DNA of 64,000 nucleotides from NCBI GenBank assembly GCA_018902385.1, contig JABSSW010000034.1:124001-188000 (forward strand), written 5' to 3'. Under the pieces are notes generated by a model. It was given only the letters and a program-made list of their open reading frames with translations, ran no database searches and was not told the DNA's origin. Positions 13,724-23,680 of the stretch are shown in pieces (position 1 is the stretch's first letter; the number at the start of each line of letters is the position of its first letter). The position numbers and the translations under genes are program-made. Origin of the DNA: Physcia stellaris. Its lineage: Eukaryota; Ascomycota; Lecanoromycetes; Caliciales; Physciaceae.

Positions 13724-13842
13724 TGTTGCAGTTAGTTCATTTAGAGTTAGGATTGCAAAAAGCCTGGTGAAAATCTCAACTCCAAATCCTGTACACTTAG
13801 TATTATCATCGATATAATCAATGAACTATTCCTACTTCAACA
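13724..13842 (+). repeat. Right LTR of the Copia fossil
   Basis: It pairs with 413-531. It keeps the ancestral-looking C or G at 14 of the 16 sites that differ, so the RIP-like mutation load falls sharply at this end, next to the host gene remnant. Confidence 0.88.
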
Positions 13843-13847
13843 GTCTG
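13843..13847. repeat. Right 5-bp target-site duplication of the Copia element (GTCTG)
   Basis: GTCTG directly follows the right LTR and matches ATCTG at 408-412 with one transition. Normal-composition host DNA begins here. Confidence 0.75.
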
Positions 13848-14311
13848 GCCATCGCCATCACAGCAAGGCGCTGCTCCGCCACGAATTGGACATGCATCTG
13901 CTCTATTCCAGCCTACACCGTCGACGCGGCGAGATACGAAGAACAGTACTGTAGTCCTGCCGAGCGCTAAGGTAGGCTAAGTAATCTCTTTCAAGCGCAA
14001 TCGAGCTGTGGGAAGTATTACGATGGGCAAGGAGTTTTGATTCGGCACGTAGTAGTGGTGGACTTGCTAAGTTGAGCTACTTAGGTCCTGATGTCGATGA
14101 ACTAGATATGCTCACTTTCTCGGGAATTGCTTGTGTAACTGTAGGTCTTGGTCTCGTAGGCGAGGATTCGGGTGCCGCGAATCATACGGGGAACATTTAC
14201 GGTACTGCGACGCCTTCGAATGTGACTGCCTTCACTGGGGATGCCACCCATGGTACTATTGGTGGATTAATGTTCGTCAGCGTGATCGGGTTGATGAATT
14301 GGATTCTGTGA
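13843..14311 (+). pseudogene. 3' remnant of a CFEM-domain, GPI-anchor-type gene cut by the Copia insertion
   Basis: Frame 13845-13965 reads LAIAITARRCSATNWTC and then IC...YCSPAER, the middle of a CFEM domain (C-x6-C-x-C followed by the YC-S-P-A segment). A good intron, 13972-14105, joins it in phase to 14106-14311, which begins DMLTFSGIAC, the usual end of CFEM. A Ser/Thr/Gly-rich tail follows, then a hydrophobic terminus (GGLMFVSVIGLMNWIL) of the kind replaced by a GPI anchor. The start and the first CFEM cysteines are missing; the Copia LTR sits exactly at the break. A TAA stands where CFEM proteins usually have Gln, just before the splice donor. The Asp normally found in the D-x-x-C-x-C segment is Asn here. 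CFEM proteins act at the cell surface, some in haem uptake or host interaction. The remnant is almost certainly non-functional. Confidence 0.6.
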
Positions 14312-14738
14312 TTGAGGATTGACGCGGCCGAGGAAAACAGTCGTGAGGTAATTTGGATCATCCCCGTATTGTTTATGTCCAGGCACTTGAGAACGTCGTA
14401 AAGCCAAATTCTTTCGCGCGATGTTCGCGTCTCTGGATTTCTCAAGGACATCTCTGTCATTAATAGAAACCTTCGATGAAGGTGGAGAAAATCTAAAGAT
14501 GATTCACAGTCTCCATAAACCGATGTGAGTCGTCGAAGAGCTAGGCGGGGGGTGTAACGTTGTGTAACTGTTCCACCTACCAGCTAGTGAATCTCCATGG
14601 CTGCAGCGAGTGCGTCACATCAGCTGTCTGTGAGCATAAAAAGCTCGAGTCCCCTCCATTTTCTCAAACTCTTTCTCTCTTACTCAGGCAGCTACTCTCT
14701 AGCATACTTATCTTTCCACGAATTTCCACAGCAAACCA
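14312..14738. other. Intergenic; likely promoter of the next gene
   Basis: No gene was recognised. The 150 bp before 14739 are pyrimidine-rich (several CTCTTTCTCT-like runs), as in many fungal promoters and 5' leaders. Confidence 0.4.
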
Positions 14739-16007
14739 ATGACAAAGCGTTCCATAACCCAGAGGATGGCTCTCAATACCAGCAGCAAGACGATCGAACA
14801 ACATAAGCCGTCCTTCAAGGCCTCCACCACCACCGAGCTAGCTACTCAAGCCATTCGACATGGCATGAAATGGACCATCTTCCGGCCTGAGCATGGCGTC
14901 TTCCTCGCGGAGGGCAACGGATACATTCTACGTCCCTGCAAAGTAGAAGGACCCCCAACCCAATTCGACCCCTCACATCTCTCCATCAGCTTCGAAATCA
15001 TCCCCGACCCCTCAACCATCTCCCAAGAGTCCAACACAGTCTACATCCCCTCGCCCCTCGTCGACGCGCTCTTCTTCGGCATCCTCCCCGGCTACCACCC
15101 CCTCCATCTCCCCAACTACCGCATCGGCACCACCGCCGACGTCTACACCACCATGACCAGCCTCGACCCAACCGGCACCGCGACCAAAAAGATCCGAGAC
15201 AACCGCCACCCCTCCTTCGCCCCAACCTGTCTCTTCGGCTTCTCAGACATCATCCCCCTCGCGGCCCCGATGTTCCGCCAGCGCAACAGCACCATCGTCC
15301 GCGTGCCCATACCCGCGCAATACACCGTCGGCCTGCTAACGCACAAAGAAGGCTTCGTCGTCTTCCGGCACCGGCTCGCGGAACACCTCGCCTCGCTCGA
15401 GACGCCTCCGCCACCCATGCTGTCCTGGGTGCAGGACCAGTACCTGCAGCTGATGCGCGCGTGGCCGGAGTGGGAAGACGAGGTGCTCGCGAACAGCCAG
15501 ATCAATAACCGCTCGTTGGAGTTCCTCGACGCGTGCCACGACGCGTGGGAGCACTGCAGCCAGTACTTGGAAGCTCTCGAGACGCGGTACGCGGCACGCG
15601 GGCATTTCTACCGCGATTTGATGGCTGCGCATCTCAAGAACGCGGTGAATTGGTGGCATCAGGCCTGGAACCGGATGCGTGAGGGGACCGCGAGGGATAA
15701 TTATGGGTTGAGGGATTATATTGCGGAGGGCATGCATTTGTATTGGGATTATCTCGAGACTGACCTTATTTTTGAGGAGATGCGGCGGGAGAGGGGGTGG
15801 GAGGTAGAGAAGGAGGTGGTGAGGGAAGCGTGGGTGGTTATGGTTTTTAGGGGGTTTTGCTGGTGGAGGTGTCATTGGATGATGGAGGGGCAGGATATGT
15901 GCGAGGCGCCGGAGAGGTTGGGGAGTGAGTATTACGTGGAGTTGGGGGATGGAGTTGATGGGAGGAGTGCGAAGGAGGAAGAGTATGTGGTTGTGGCAGA
16001 AAAGTAG
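14739..16007 (+). CDS. Conserved-looking hypothetical protein, 422 aa, intronless
   Basis: A single open frame of 422 codons opens with ATG in GC-rich sequence with strong third-position C/G use in the first two thirds. This contrasts with the neighbouring AT-rich block and supports real coding. No signal peptide or membrane segment is seen. The first 25 residues are Ser/Thr/Lys-rich and look disordered. Residues about 40-220 are Pro-rich and mixed beta/loop. Residues 225-400 are rich in Trp, Glu and Arg and look helical, with the Trp/Cys cluster GFCWWRCHW near residue 375. I recognise no family. An alternative start is the second Met, at 14766. It is probably a fungus-specific cytoplasmic protein of unknown role. 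Confidence 0.75.
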   Translation: MTKRSITQRMALNTSSKTIEQHKPSFKASTTTELATQAIRHGMKWTIFRPEHGVFLAEGNGYILRPCKVEGPPTQFDPSHLSISFEIIPDPSTISQESNTVYIPSPLVDALFFGILPGYHPLHLPNYRIGTTADVYTTMTSLDPTGTATKKIRDNRHPSFAPTCLFGFSDIIPLAAPMFRQRNSTIVRVPIPAQYTVGLLTHKEGFVVFRHRLAEHLASLETPPPPMLSWVQDQYLQLMRAWPEWEDEVLANSQINNRSLEFLDACHDAWEHCSQYLEALETRYAARGHFYRDLMAAHLKNAVNWWHQAWNRMREGTARDNYGLRDYIAEGMHLYWDYLETDLIFEEMRRERGWEVEKEVVREAWVVMVFRGFCWWRCHWMMEGQDMCEAPERLGSEYYVELGDGVDGRSAKEEEYVVVAEK

Positions 16008-17163
16008 GTGATATATGGTCTTGTTGTGATCTGTGCATGCTTGCATGATGTGTTTTGAATAGTCTGAGGGTTTTGAACTACTCTGAGTAATTTTGGATAC
16101 TAGAATGGAAACGAGAATTGAAGATAATTAGACAAGCTGGTCCAAAAATCAAACTGCGTATGGATTCCACGCACGGTATCATGCTCGTCCGCCCTGCCTT
16201 GACATGCCTTGACTATTCAGCGTATCACGAACAGTTGTGAAGCTTTGACAGTGGTGAGAAGTAATATTACCCGCAATGGAAAGCCATAGTCGTATAGAGG
16301 CACCCTGAGCAAGCTTGAGATGCAGTGCTGAAATTCACCTCCGGTCATCTATGGTGTTAAGCACCATTCGGCAATCGCTGTGAGTGATACGGGGCAGCCC
16401 CACCGACGCAGGGCTTCCATTTGATTGGATATACGGAGTAGATCGAAGCAGGATGTTTGGTACTCTTGGCAGATAATGAGCTCTAGCCCTATGTGCAGTA
16501 GTGGGCCTCGCGGGGTAAGAAATAAAGTGCACATCAAAAGAACATCGAAATCCTGTTTGCCTTCACAAACTTCTCGATATTACATTTCTGCGAATGAAGA
16601 TATCAAATGACAAAGAGTAAATCCTTGATATAGAATTCATTTACTTGTTCAATAACAAGTCATAACCCGTATTGTTTCGCTGTAAAATTAATTTTCGATT
16701 TTTTCGCAATTTTGGAGAGTTTTTGAGTTGTGCGGATGTGTGTGCAAATCAATTCATACTCCGCGAGTGGGCGCATTCGTTTTTTCCAGGTTTTCCATTC
16801 CTTCGATTGGCAGTGCAGCAGATCACGATCCAAGTGGTGGGTGGAACCAAGACATGCGCCAACCTCCACCTAATTGTAATTGGCGCGCCTCCCCTGTCGC
16901 TGATTGGCACCCCAACTCCAAGAGATGATCCGGGTTAGACAGGGAACGTCTCCCCCACTTTACCGCTCGGGGCTAGTATCTACGAACCAGGTGTTCGCTA
17001 TTGACCTAGTCTTGACTACCTCCAGACATACTTGTTAGTAGTGAAACCTAACGGATGGCGCGCGGGACATGTTTAATTGCAGAACCCAACCCAGGGACCC
17101 CGACATACAAATGCCTTGGGGGAATCCAAGACTTGAGTGAGAAGAGCTCAAGAGTCCTTACCA
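16008..17163. other. Intergenic, no gene recognised
   Basis: Only short unsupported frames are present. CCAAT/ATTGG-like words (GATTGGCA near 16,805 and 16,900) lie upstream of the permease gene and may belong to its promoter. Confidence 0.35.
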
Positions 17164-19144
17164 ATGTACGCCGACGAGAAAGCCAGTGATGGCAGCGTAG
17201 GAAGTAAAGAGAGATCCAGCGAGGAAGATGGGTCGAGTGTGGACATCGACGACGATCCTGTCTATTCATATGCAGAGCAGCGGTCCATCATTCATCGCGT
17301 TGACCGAAGGCTTGTGACAACATGTGGGGTACTCTATTGTTTTTCGATTGTTGATCGTGGGAATCTTGGGAGCGCCTCGATAGCAGGGTTCGTCTCTTCA
17401 GCGATACCTCAGATGCTTTGTTATGATTGATTGGTCTTCTGACTTGTATACTGGGTTTAGCATGACCGATGCGCTCTCGTTGGATGGCAATTTTCGCTAC
17501 GTAGGTCTCCACACGAGGTCGCTTCCTGGATACTTACCATAGAGTGCAGTCGACCATTGTCCTTGTTTTCTATGCCACTTATGTGCTGTTTCAACCTCTT
17601 GCAGCGATCTTGGTCCGTAAGCTGGGTCCGCGAATCTTCGTACCGGCAATAACGTTCCTCTGGGGCGTGACGATCATAGTAAGCTCGTCAAACTCAACAA
17701 TCTTGCCCGCACTCACCATGTTCAGGGATTTGGCTTCGTTAAAGAATGGACCGATATGATTGGCCTTCGAGTGGTCCTTGGGATGTTCGAAGCCGGCATT
17801 TTCCCGAGTATTGCGTACCTACTGTCGACCTGGTATTCTCGTTGTAAGTAGACCTTGTCATCACTGCTTCGTCATACTGACCAGACTAGACGACGTCGGC
17901 AAGCGTTTCTCGGGTTTCATTATCATCGGCTGTTTCGCGAATGCTTTTTCAGGTATCTTGGCCTATGGCTTGATGCAGATGGACGGTCTTTCCGGCAAAG
18001 CTGGCTGGCGGTGGATATTCATCATAGAAGGCCTTGTAAGTTTCTTCCACTTGGTGTGGTCTGATGCAAAGAAAATGACACCCAACCTCTGCGAAGATCA
18101 CCTGCGTAGTCGCTAGCATCGCCTATTTCACCTTGGTAGACTTTCCTGAGAAGGCCGATCGATCATGGAGATTCCTCTCCCAGAACGAGCGCGATTTTAT
18201 AATTCGACGAATTAACAAAGATCGGGATGATGCATCACTTGAGCCGTTCACGCTGGCTCGTTTCCTGCGACCTGCTCTCGACTTCAAGCTCTGGATCTTG
18301 GCCTTGATGGATTTGTACCTTCCCAATCACTGTCATTAGCTTTGGCAAGCGCTGACTAGTACAGTTTCATTGTTACTGTCCCCACCTGTCTTACAATTTT
18401 CCTACCTATCCTCTTGAAGAACGGAATGGGGTTCAGTGTTGCGGCCTCGCAGTGCCTGACTGCTCCCCCGGTGCGTATGAATATTAGCCAATCTCCTCCT
18501 AGCCCAAGCCATCTTTCCAATCTGCCCGTGCGAGATCATGTCAAGAGCGCTTCAAGACCACTGACATCTTCACGTCTAGTTTGGTTTCGCGGTAATCATC
18601 ATATACCTCACCGCCTATTTGGGCGACCGCTTCCACGTCCGTGGCATCATCCTTATCGTCAATTCTCTTGTTGCCATCATAGGTTTAGCAATCATGGGTT
18701 GGGCTGCCTCTAACGGTGTAAGGTACTTTGGAGTCTTTCTCGTCACGGCGAGTTCAAATGCCAATATCCCGACTGCGCTCGCGTACCTAGCGAACAACGT
18801 CCGCGGGCAGTGGAAACGCGCCTTTTGCAGTGCTCTCTTTGTAGGTTTCGGTAGCATGGGGGGCATCAGTGGGGGCACGATCTTCAGGTCGCAGGATGCG
18901 CCGAGATATATTCCGGGTATTTGTGGGGCGATTGCGTAAGTTCCAAGACTCAAGTCTTTCTTGTCCTATCTGGGAGGCATACCGAGATGAAAGTTTTCGC
19001 TGACGGAGGTGACTATGTAGATGTGAAGCTCTTGTCATCGTCTGCGTGCTCGTGCTAAGTGGATACTTCCTGAAAGCCAATAGACAAGCGGACAAAGGGC
19101 AGCGGGTCATTGAAGGGTTGAAATCGTTCAGATATACTTATTGA
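17164..19144 (+). CDS. MFS permease of the Dal5/allantoate (anion:cation symporter) family, 486 aa, 9 exons
   Basis: Exons 17164-17387, 17461-17500, 17550-17678, 17726-17843, 17890-18035, 18097-18314, 18365-18470, 18580-18935 and 19021-19144 splice in phase to 1,461 bp with a TGA stop. The protein has an acidic Ser-rich N-terminus, then DRGNLGSASIAG (the family's DR-x-N-x-G start of helix 1), GMFEAGIFP in helix 4, GWRWIFIIEGL before the central loop, VDFPEKA opening that loop, and a second six-helix half with YLTAYLGDR. These are hallmarks of ACS transporters, which import small organic anions such as allantoate, nicotinate, pantothenate or biotin at the plasma membrane. The length suits the family. 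The substrate cannot be read from sequence. Intron 2 (49 bp) ends at the CAG before 17550; other acceptors nearby break the frame. Confidence 0.88.
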
Positions 19145-19628
19145 GGTCCGTTAGGTAGAAGGAGTGATTTTCATATGAGTGTGGATTAGAGCTCATCCAT
19201 GCTTATCCTACACATGGCGATAGCAAAGAGATAAATTCTGGCAACTCTAATTCAACTGAGCTTAGTTGCCGGTTCCATTGATGAGAATTTATTCACGAAC
19301 ACAACGTTTGGCAAAGCACATCCTGGCTAAATCGGTTTCAAAGAACCGTGTGCTAGATGGCGCTTGATGGTAGTGTACTAGATTCATCATCACACTTGGA
19401 GGATACTTATTACGATAGGTTCTTGAAGGCGGAGAGCTCAGTGTCCCAGCGCCAAGCCGGATTGGCGTCCCGGTAGCCGCAGCTAGAACCAAACTGTCTT
19501 AGCAGCAAAATGACGAAATCAAAGTCTTTGAGTGCACATTCGCAGGTTCTTCGCTCTGGACTGATGATGACGAGATCCTGAAGAAAGTGCCACCCTCCAC
19601 CAGTGCATGGGATGTTCCAAGGGCCAAG
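19145..19628. other. Intergenic, no gene recognised
   Basis: This lies between two same-strand genes. A GTG-initiated in-frame extension exists from 19587, but the first ATG is at 19629. Confidence 0.4.
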
Positions 19629-21284
19629 ATGATTTCGCGGCAAGGCAAAAGAAAGCGAAACAATATCACGGTCAGCTCCGAAAGTCCTTTGAGACCAAGT
19701 CTTGTCAATGTTTTGAGTTTATACCCAGTTCGGGACTGTCTTTGCCAGATGGTTCCGATTGCTGATCTTATAAGCTTGACGAGGACATGTAGACAGCTCT
19801 CTTCCCTGTATCGTTCTGTGCTCCCAACACGATGGAACATTAACAAGCGCTTGAGGAGATTCGTGCGGGATCCGCAGAGATTCAGGAGCCAGATGGGAAT
19901 TTATAACGCCCTGATATCGGGTAGCTTTGCCGTGCAATTTTTCGAGGGTGTTACCTGGAGCCATTCTGATCTCGATATCTTCGTGGAGGACGGATCAGAT
20001 GCTAAGCAGATGGAGGATTACATATGCAGTGTGGAAGTGGGTAGAATTTTGACTCTTTCTTCGCTCTCGGGCGGTCTAAATCCAAGACAAGTCGCACAAA
20101 GCTACGCTTGACCATTGCTACTAATGTTGACTCCGGAATCTGTTGTAGGGCTATTCATTCTCCCGCGAATCTGACAACGATGACGAAATGTATGTTGCCA
20201 TGAATGGGATGTTGAAGGTACGAGCGACTACAGCCGTCTACTGCAGACATGTCAGCTTTGCTGATAGCTCGAATACAGGTCCGAACCTTCACCAAACAAC
20301 GAGAGGACTCAACAGAAGCTCAAATACAGCTGGTATGGACGAAAAACAGCCACTCTATTCTATTCTAAGTGGGTTCTATACAACGCTCGTGGTCAACGTG
20401 ATATCATGGAACAAAGCTTATGCTATATACCCGACGCCCAGTTTTATTTATCACAAGACTTATCTTCTTATCCGAATCAGTGACTATTTTGGCAAGCTAC
20501 TGATGAAATATAACAAGCGTGGATGGAAATCTCAAGATCTTCTCTGGCCCGAGGATGAGGTTTCTCACAGGTCAATGCTAGACGATCGGAGAGTCGGAGA
20601 CAGACACACATGGTCAGTTAATCTTAAGTACTTCCTTCTATTGCTGGCATCATCCCGATATGACATGTCCTGCGCCTCCCTGTAATTCGACACACAGACC
20701 ATCCACCTTACTTTGACAGGTAAAGTTTGGGTATTTCCCAGCGCTCGCTGGTTGTATCTTAGCTTATATTTTTGTGCTCTTCCCAGTTGACGATGCTAAT
20801 ATCAAGTATTGTTAGGATAATTCCACTAGACGTTACCGGCGTTGATTGCTCAGCCACCCCCGACTCGGTCATTGAATACACATGTTTCCGGCTCAAACCT
20901 GAGAACACCGATAACATCGATAGTCCGCGGCTTGGACACTACAGTCCCATAGCATCGTCATTTACCTCCCTTGTACTCAAACACAAGTACGCCAGCTCCG
21001 GGAGCCACTCGTCCCACAGCGATTTTTGGCATGAATTTGCAGGGCCAAGATTGGAGCGATTGACTCTCATGGAGCTGTACAAGATTCCGATATCGCAACG
21101 TCCGGCGATCATTCAGGATCGGATTGACGCAACAGAAGGGGAACATCATAGATATTTACGGTTCTATGGCCTCGAGGCTGAAATGGAACATAGCAATATC
21201 CAGCTCCCATGCTACGACTCTGAAATTCCTAGATGGTATGCTGAATGGGAGAAACAGCAACGCGGTTTGCCGATGGAAAAATGA
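19629..21284 (+). pseudogene. F-box/nucleotidyltransferase-like fungal gene with a 5-bp duplication frameshift
   Basis: Exons 19629-20036, 20149-20217, 20279-20612 and 20816-21284 join in phase. The N-terminus resembles an F-box (LTRTCRQLSSLYRSVLP). It is followed by RFVRDPQRFRSQMG and ISGSFAVQFFEG...SDLDIFVEDG, a GS...D-x-D signature like that of nucleotidyltransferase folds and common in an uncharacterised fungal family. Later come NVISWNKAYAIYPTPSFIYHKTYLL and SVIEYTCFRL. Inside exon 3, near 20351-20366, the five bases TATTC occur twice in tandem and shift the frame. Removing one copy would give about 424 aa ending at the TGA at 21282. So the gene is either a young pseudogene or carries an assembly error. 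Intron 3 (203 bp) is long for this locus. Confidence 0.72.
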
Positions 21285-23680
21285 AGGAGGATTGTCTGAA
21301 GGAGTGATCAAAAATAGTGCACGTCGACTTGAACTGCGGTTATGGTCACCTGTATCGAGAAGATGGACTGTCCTCTTCCAGTCACACCGCTATCTTATCC
21401 TGACTTCCAATCTAGGTGTGAAGGGTGTTACTGGATGTTCACGGTACTTGTTGAATACATCTACAATGGCTGTTACGGAGTCTGCTTTTAATGCTAGAAG
21501 AAGATGTTTCCAGAGCCTCTAGGGGTTCGTCCAAGCATTTGCAGGCATTGGCCGCTAGAGAGGCTGAGTTTGAACGAAGACAGCAAGTAGTGACTACAGA
21601 AGATGGACCTTCGGCTATCGGAAGATCACATACAGTACCAACACATGCAGTATAGACGGTGTCCAAGGCCCCAAAAGCCTCATCATTGTTCTTCTTCCTC
21701 GCCTGGTATTTGTATCCCGGTGGAAGCTGGTTGTAAAGACTACGTAAACCTTTATTGGCAGTCGTTCCATGATTGTACCAGTGTTCAAAGCATTCATTGA
21801 TCGATGCTCGCTTTGAGTCTAATCGGTCTATTGTATTAACGAGGTTGACACTCTGACCTACGAATGTTGAACAACAGGTGACAACAATGTAAGACAAGGG
21901 GCTGAATTTATTATTCGGCATCATTATTTCAAGAAAATTCAAGTGCATTCATTTCGGTCCAGAGCTACCACACTTTGACTCTAGGGTCCAAATTTTCTAG
22001 CTCCAGTACGACGGCATTACCAATGCATCGAAGGCCATCGCCACAACCACAAAGGTACGCAAATCCATGATATTGAATACTTGTCATTCATCAACCTCCA
22101 AGCTTTCATTATGACAAAATACCCTCAATTTATTAGACTGGAAAGAATCTTCCAAATCGCTCGTACCAAGACTATGAGTACCCTGCCTTCATTTGCACAT
22201 GTTACCGCTCTTCACCCTCTAATATAAGTCATGAGAAGCAATGGTCACAGAGCCAGGGATATCTTGATGACCGCCCCTCTAGAACATACAAGCGGCATCC
22301 GTACTAATACTGTGTAAGTCTTCGGATACCTATTTTCAATGAGCATTCGATGAAGGTTCTCTCATACGGAAAACCATACCTTCGCCGATCACACGCTTAG
22401 CGGCGCCCAGAAAGTCGGAATAGCCGCGACGCGCCTGTTGCTGGACTTTGACGACGAGAGGATCCGTTGCTGTTACACTGGCCTATTGCCGGGCGCTCAT
22501 GACGAGCCTATTAGTTGCATGAAATCTGGGAGTGACCCGGTGGGGGAGAACAATGGATTTTGGGGATGATACGGCGAGCTGCCTAAGCTTCGAGAATAAT
22601 GCCATGGGGTTGGTGGGTATGTAGTCGGTTAGCCAACCATGGCGTGTCAGGATCAGGACTATGCCGCGCTGCCTGTTCTCTGGCTCGTGCCTTGGCCTGT
22701 TTTCTGCCTTCTTTTTTTCCATTCATTGCATCTTGTTATTACCCTGTCCGCCGCAACGACGCTAAAGCGTGACCCAGTGCGCCAGTTCACTGTCTGAGTG
22801 GTCGCCAAACGGGCGTGAAGTTAATCCAAGTGGCATCGAGGCAATCTTGTCTTTATTTAAAGCCCAACCATCCTACGAGGTCAAGCTCTCCCGCTATCGA
22901 TAACATTGGATTTCTTGGTAACATGGAAGCTTACGCATCTAAGCCGGCTACTGTGGTTTATATCCTAGAGGCTGATGTTTCCGGATAGTGCCAGTCCAGA
23001 GGTGGTGTGGATGTGCTTTGAGGGCGAATCGCTGGGGAGGATGTGGGACGCACAGTAGCAAGTCCGAGGATTACTGGAGGCACAGTTAATGTGAAGCTGC
23101 TCTTGATGAAACGAGCGCTGTAAAGCGATAGAGGTGTAGAAGCTCAACATTTGGTTGAAGCTAAGGGGAGAGACTCCTGGTGAACGCGCGGTCTTCCGCA
23201 ATAAACAGTGTTTAGCACAGTATGTGAATGTCACGATCTCTACACCAATCCATGTTACTAGTCATCATCCCGTCGGTGTCTGCATTTCTGCCTCTGCTCC
23301 ATCACCGAGCGATGACAGAAAATCTGGGAGATCCTCGCAGCAACCACAGTCTCCAAAAGCGCAAGATTCTACGGTCCAAAGCGGAGATCCCAAAAGTCTA
23401 ATAAGAGCAATCCTCGCATTGTATTCTCCCTCTATTACTAGTCTCGCCGTTGAGCTAAATTCTCCAACGACAAGGCTCCCGCGCCACCAAATCAAAAAGC
23501 TTAACAGTCTGTCCCAAAACTAAATCCAATTTTGTCGCCTTCCGCCGCCCTTTCCGCCAGTCACATACACTTTGACCAGTCCCATCGCCAATGTCCATCA
23601 CCATTAGACTTGCAGTGCTCGCCGCTTTCCAAGCAATTTACCTTCCCTACGAGCGCGCTGCTACCTTCTCATTGCGCCGC
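21285..23680. other. Intergenic, no supported gene
   Basis: An ATG-started minus-strand frame of 169 codons at 21439-21948 is Cys/Ser-rich and matches nothing I know. Other frames are shorter. I see no repeats or RNA genes. Confidence 0.35.

Larger units (their letters stand above)
413..13842 (+). mobile_element. Fossil Ty1/Copia LTR retrotransposon, split by a nested Gypsy element
   Basis: Two 119-bp direct repeats bound the element, start TGTTG, end in (C/T)AACA and are flanked by a near-identical 5-bp duplication. Inside, an integrase-like stretch near 3.1 kb precedes a reverse transcriptase/RNase H-like stretch at 12.7-13.6 kb on the same strand. That INT-before-RT order defines Copia. 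Without the Gypsy insert the element is about 5.4 kb, a normal Copia length. A sequence resembling an initiator-Met half-tRNA primer site follows the left LTR. It is an inactive fossil with very many breaks, saturated by RIP-like transitions. The 16 differences in 119 bp between its LTRs reflect mutagenesis, so they cannot date the insertion. It is older than the Gypsy insertion. Confidence 0.88.

Noticed and set aside
15336-16046. 236-codon minus-strand frame over the 422-aa gene
   Set aside because: It is a compositional shadow rich in Pro/His/Leu from reversed GC-rich codons. The plus-strand frame is longer and starts with ATG.
21439-21948. 169-codon minus-strand Cys/Ser-rich frame
   Set aside because: It has an ATG, but no family resemblance, no splice support and weak codon bias. 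It is kept only as a remark in the intergenic entry.
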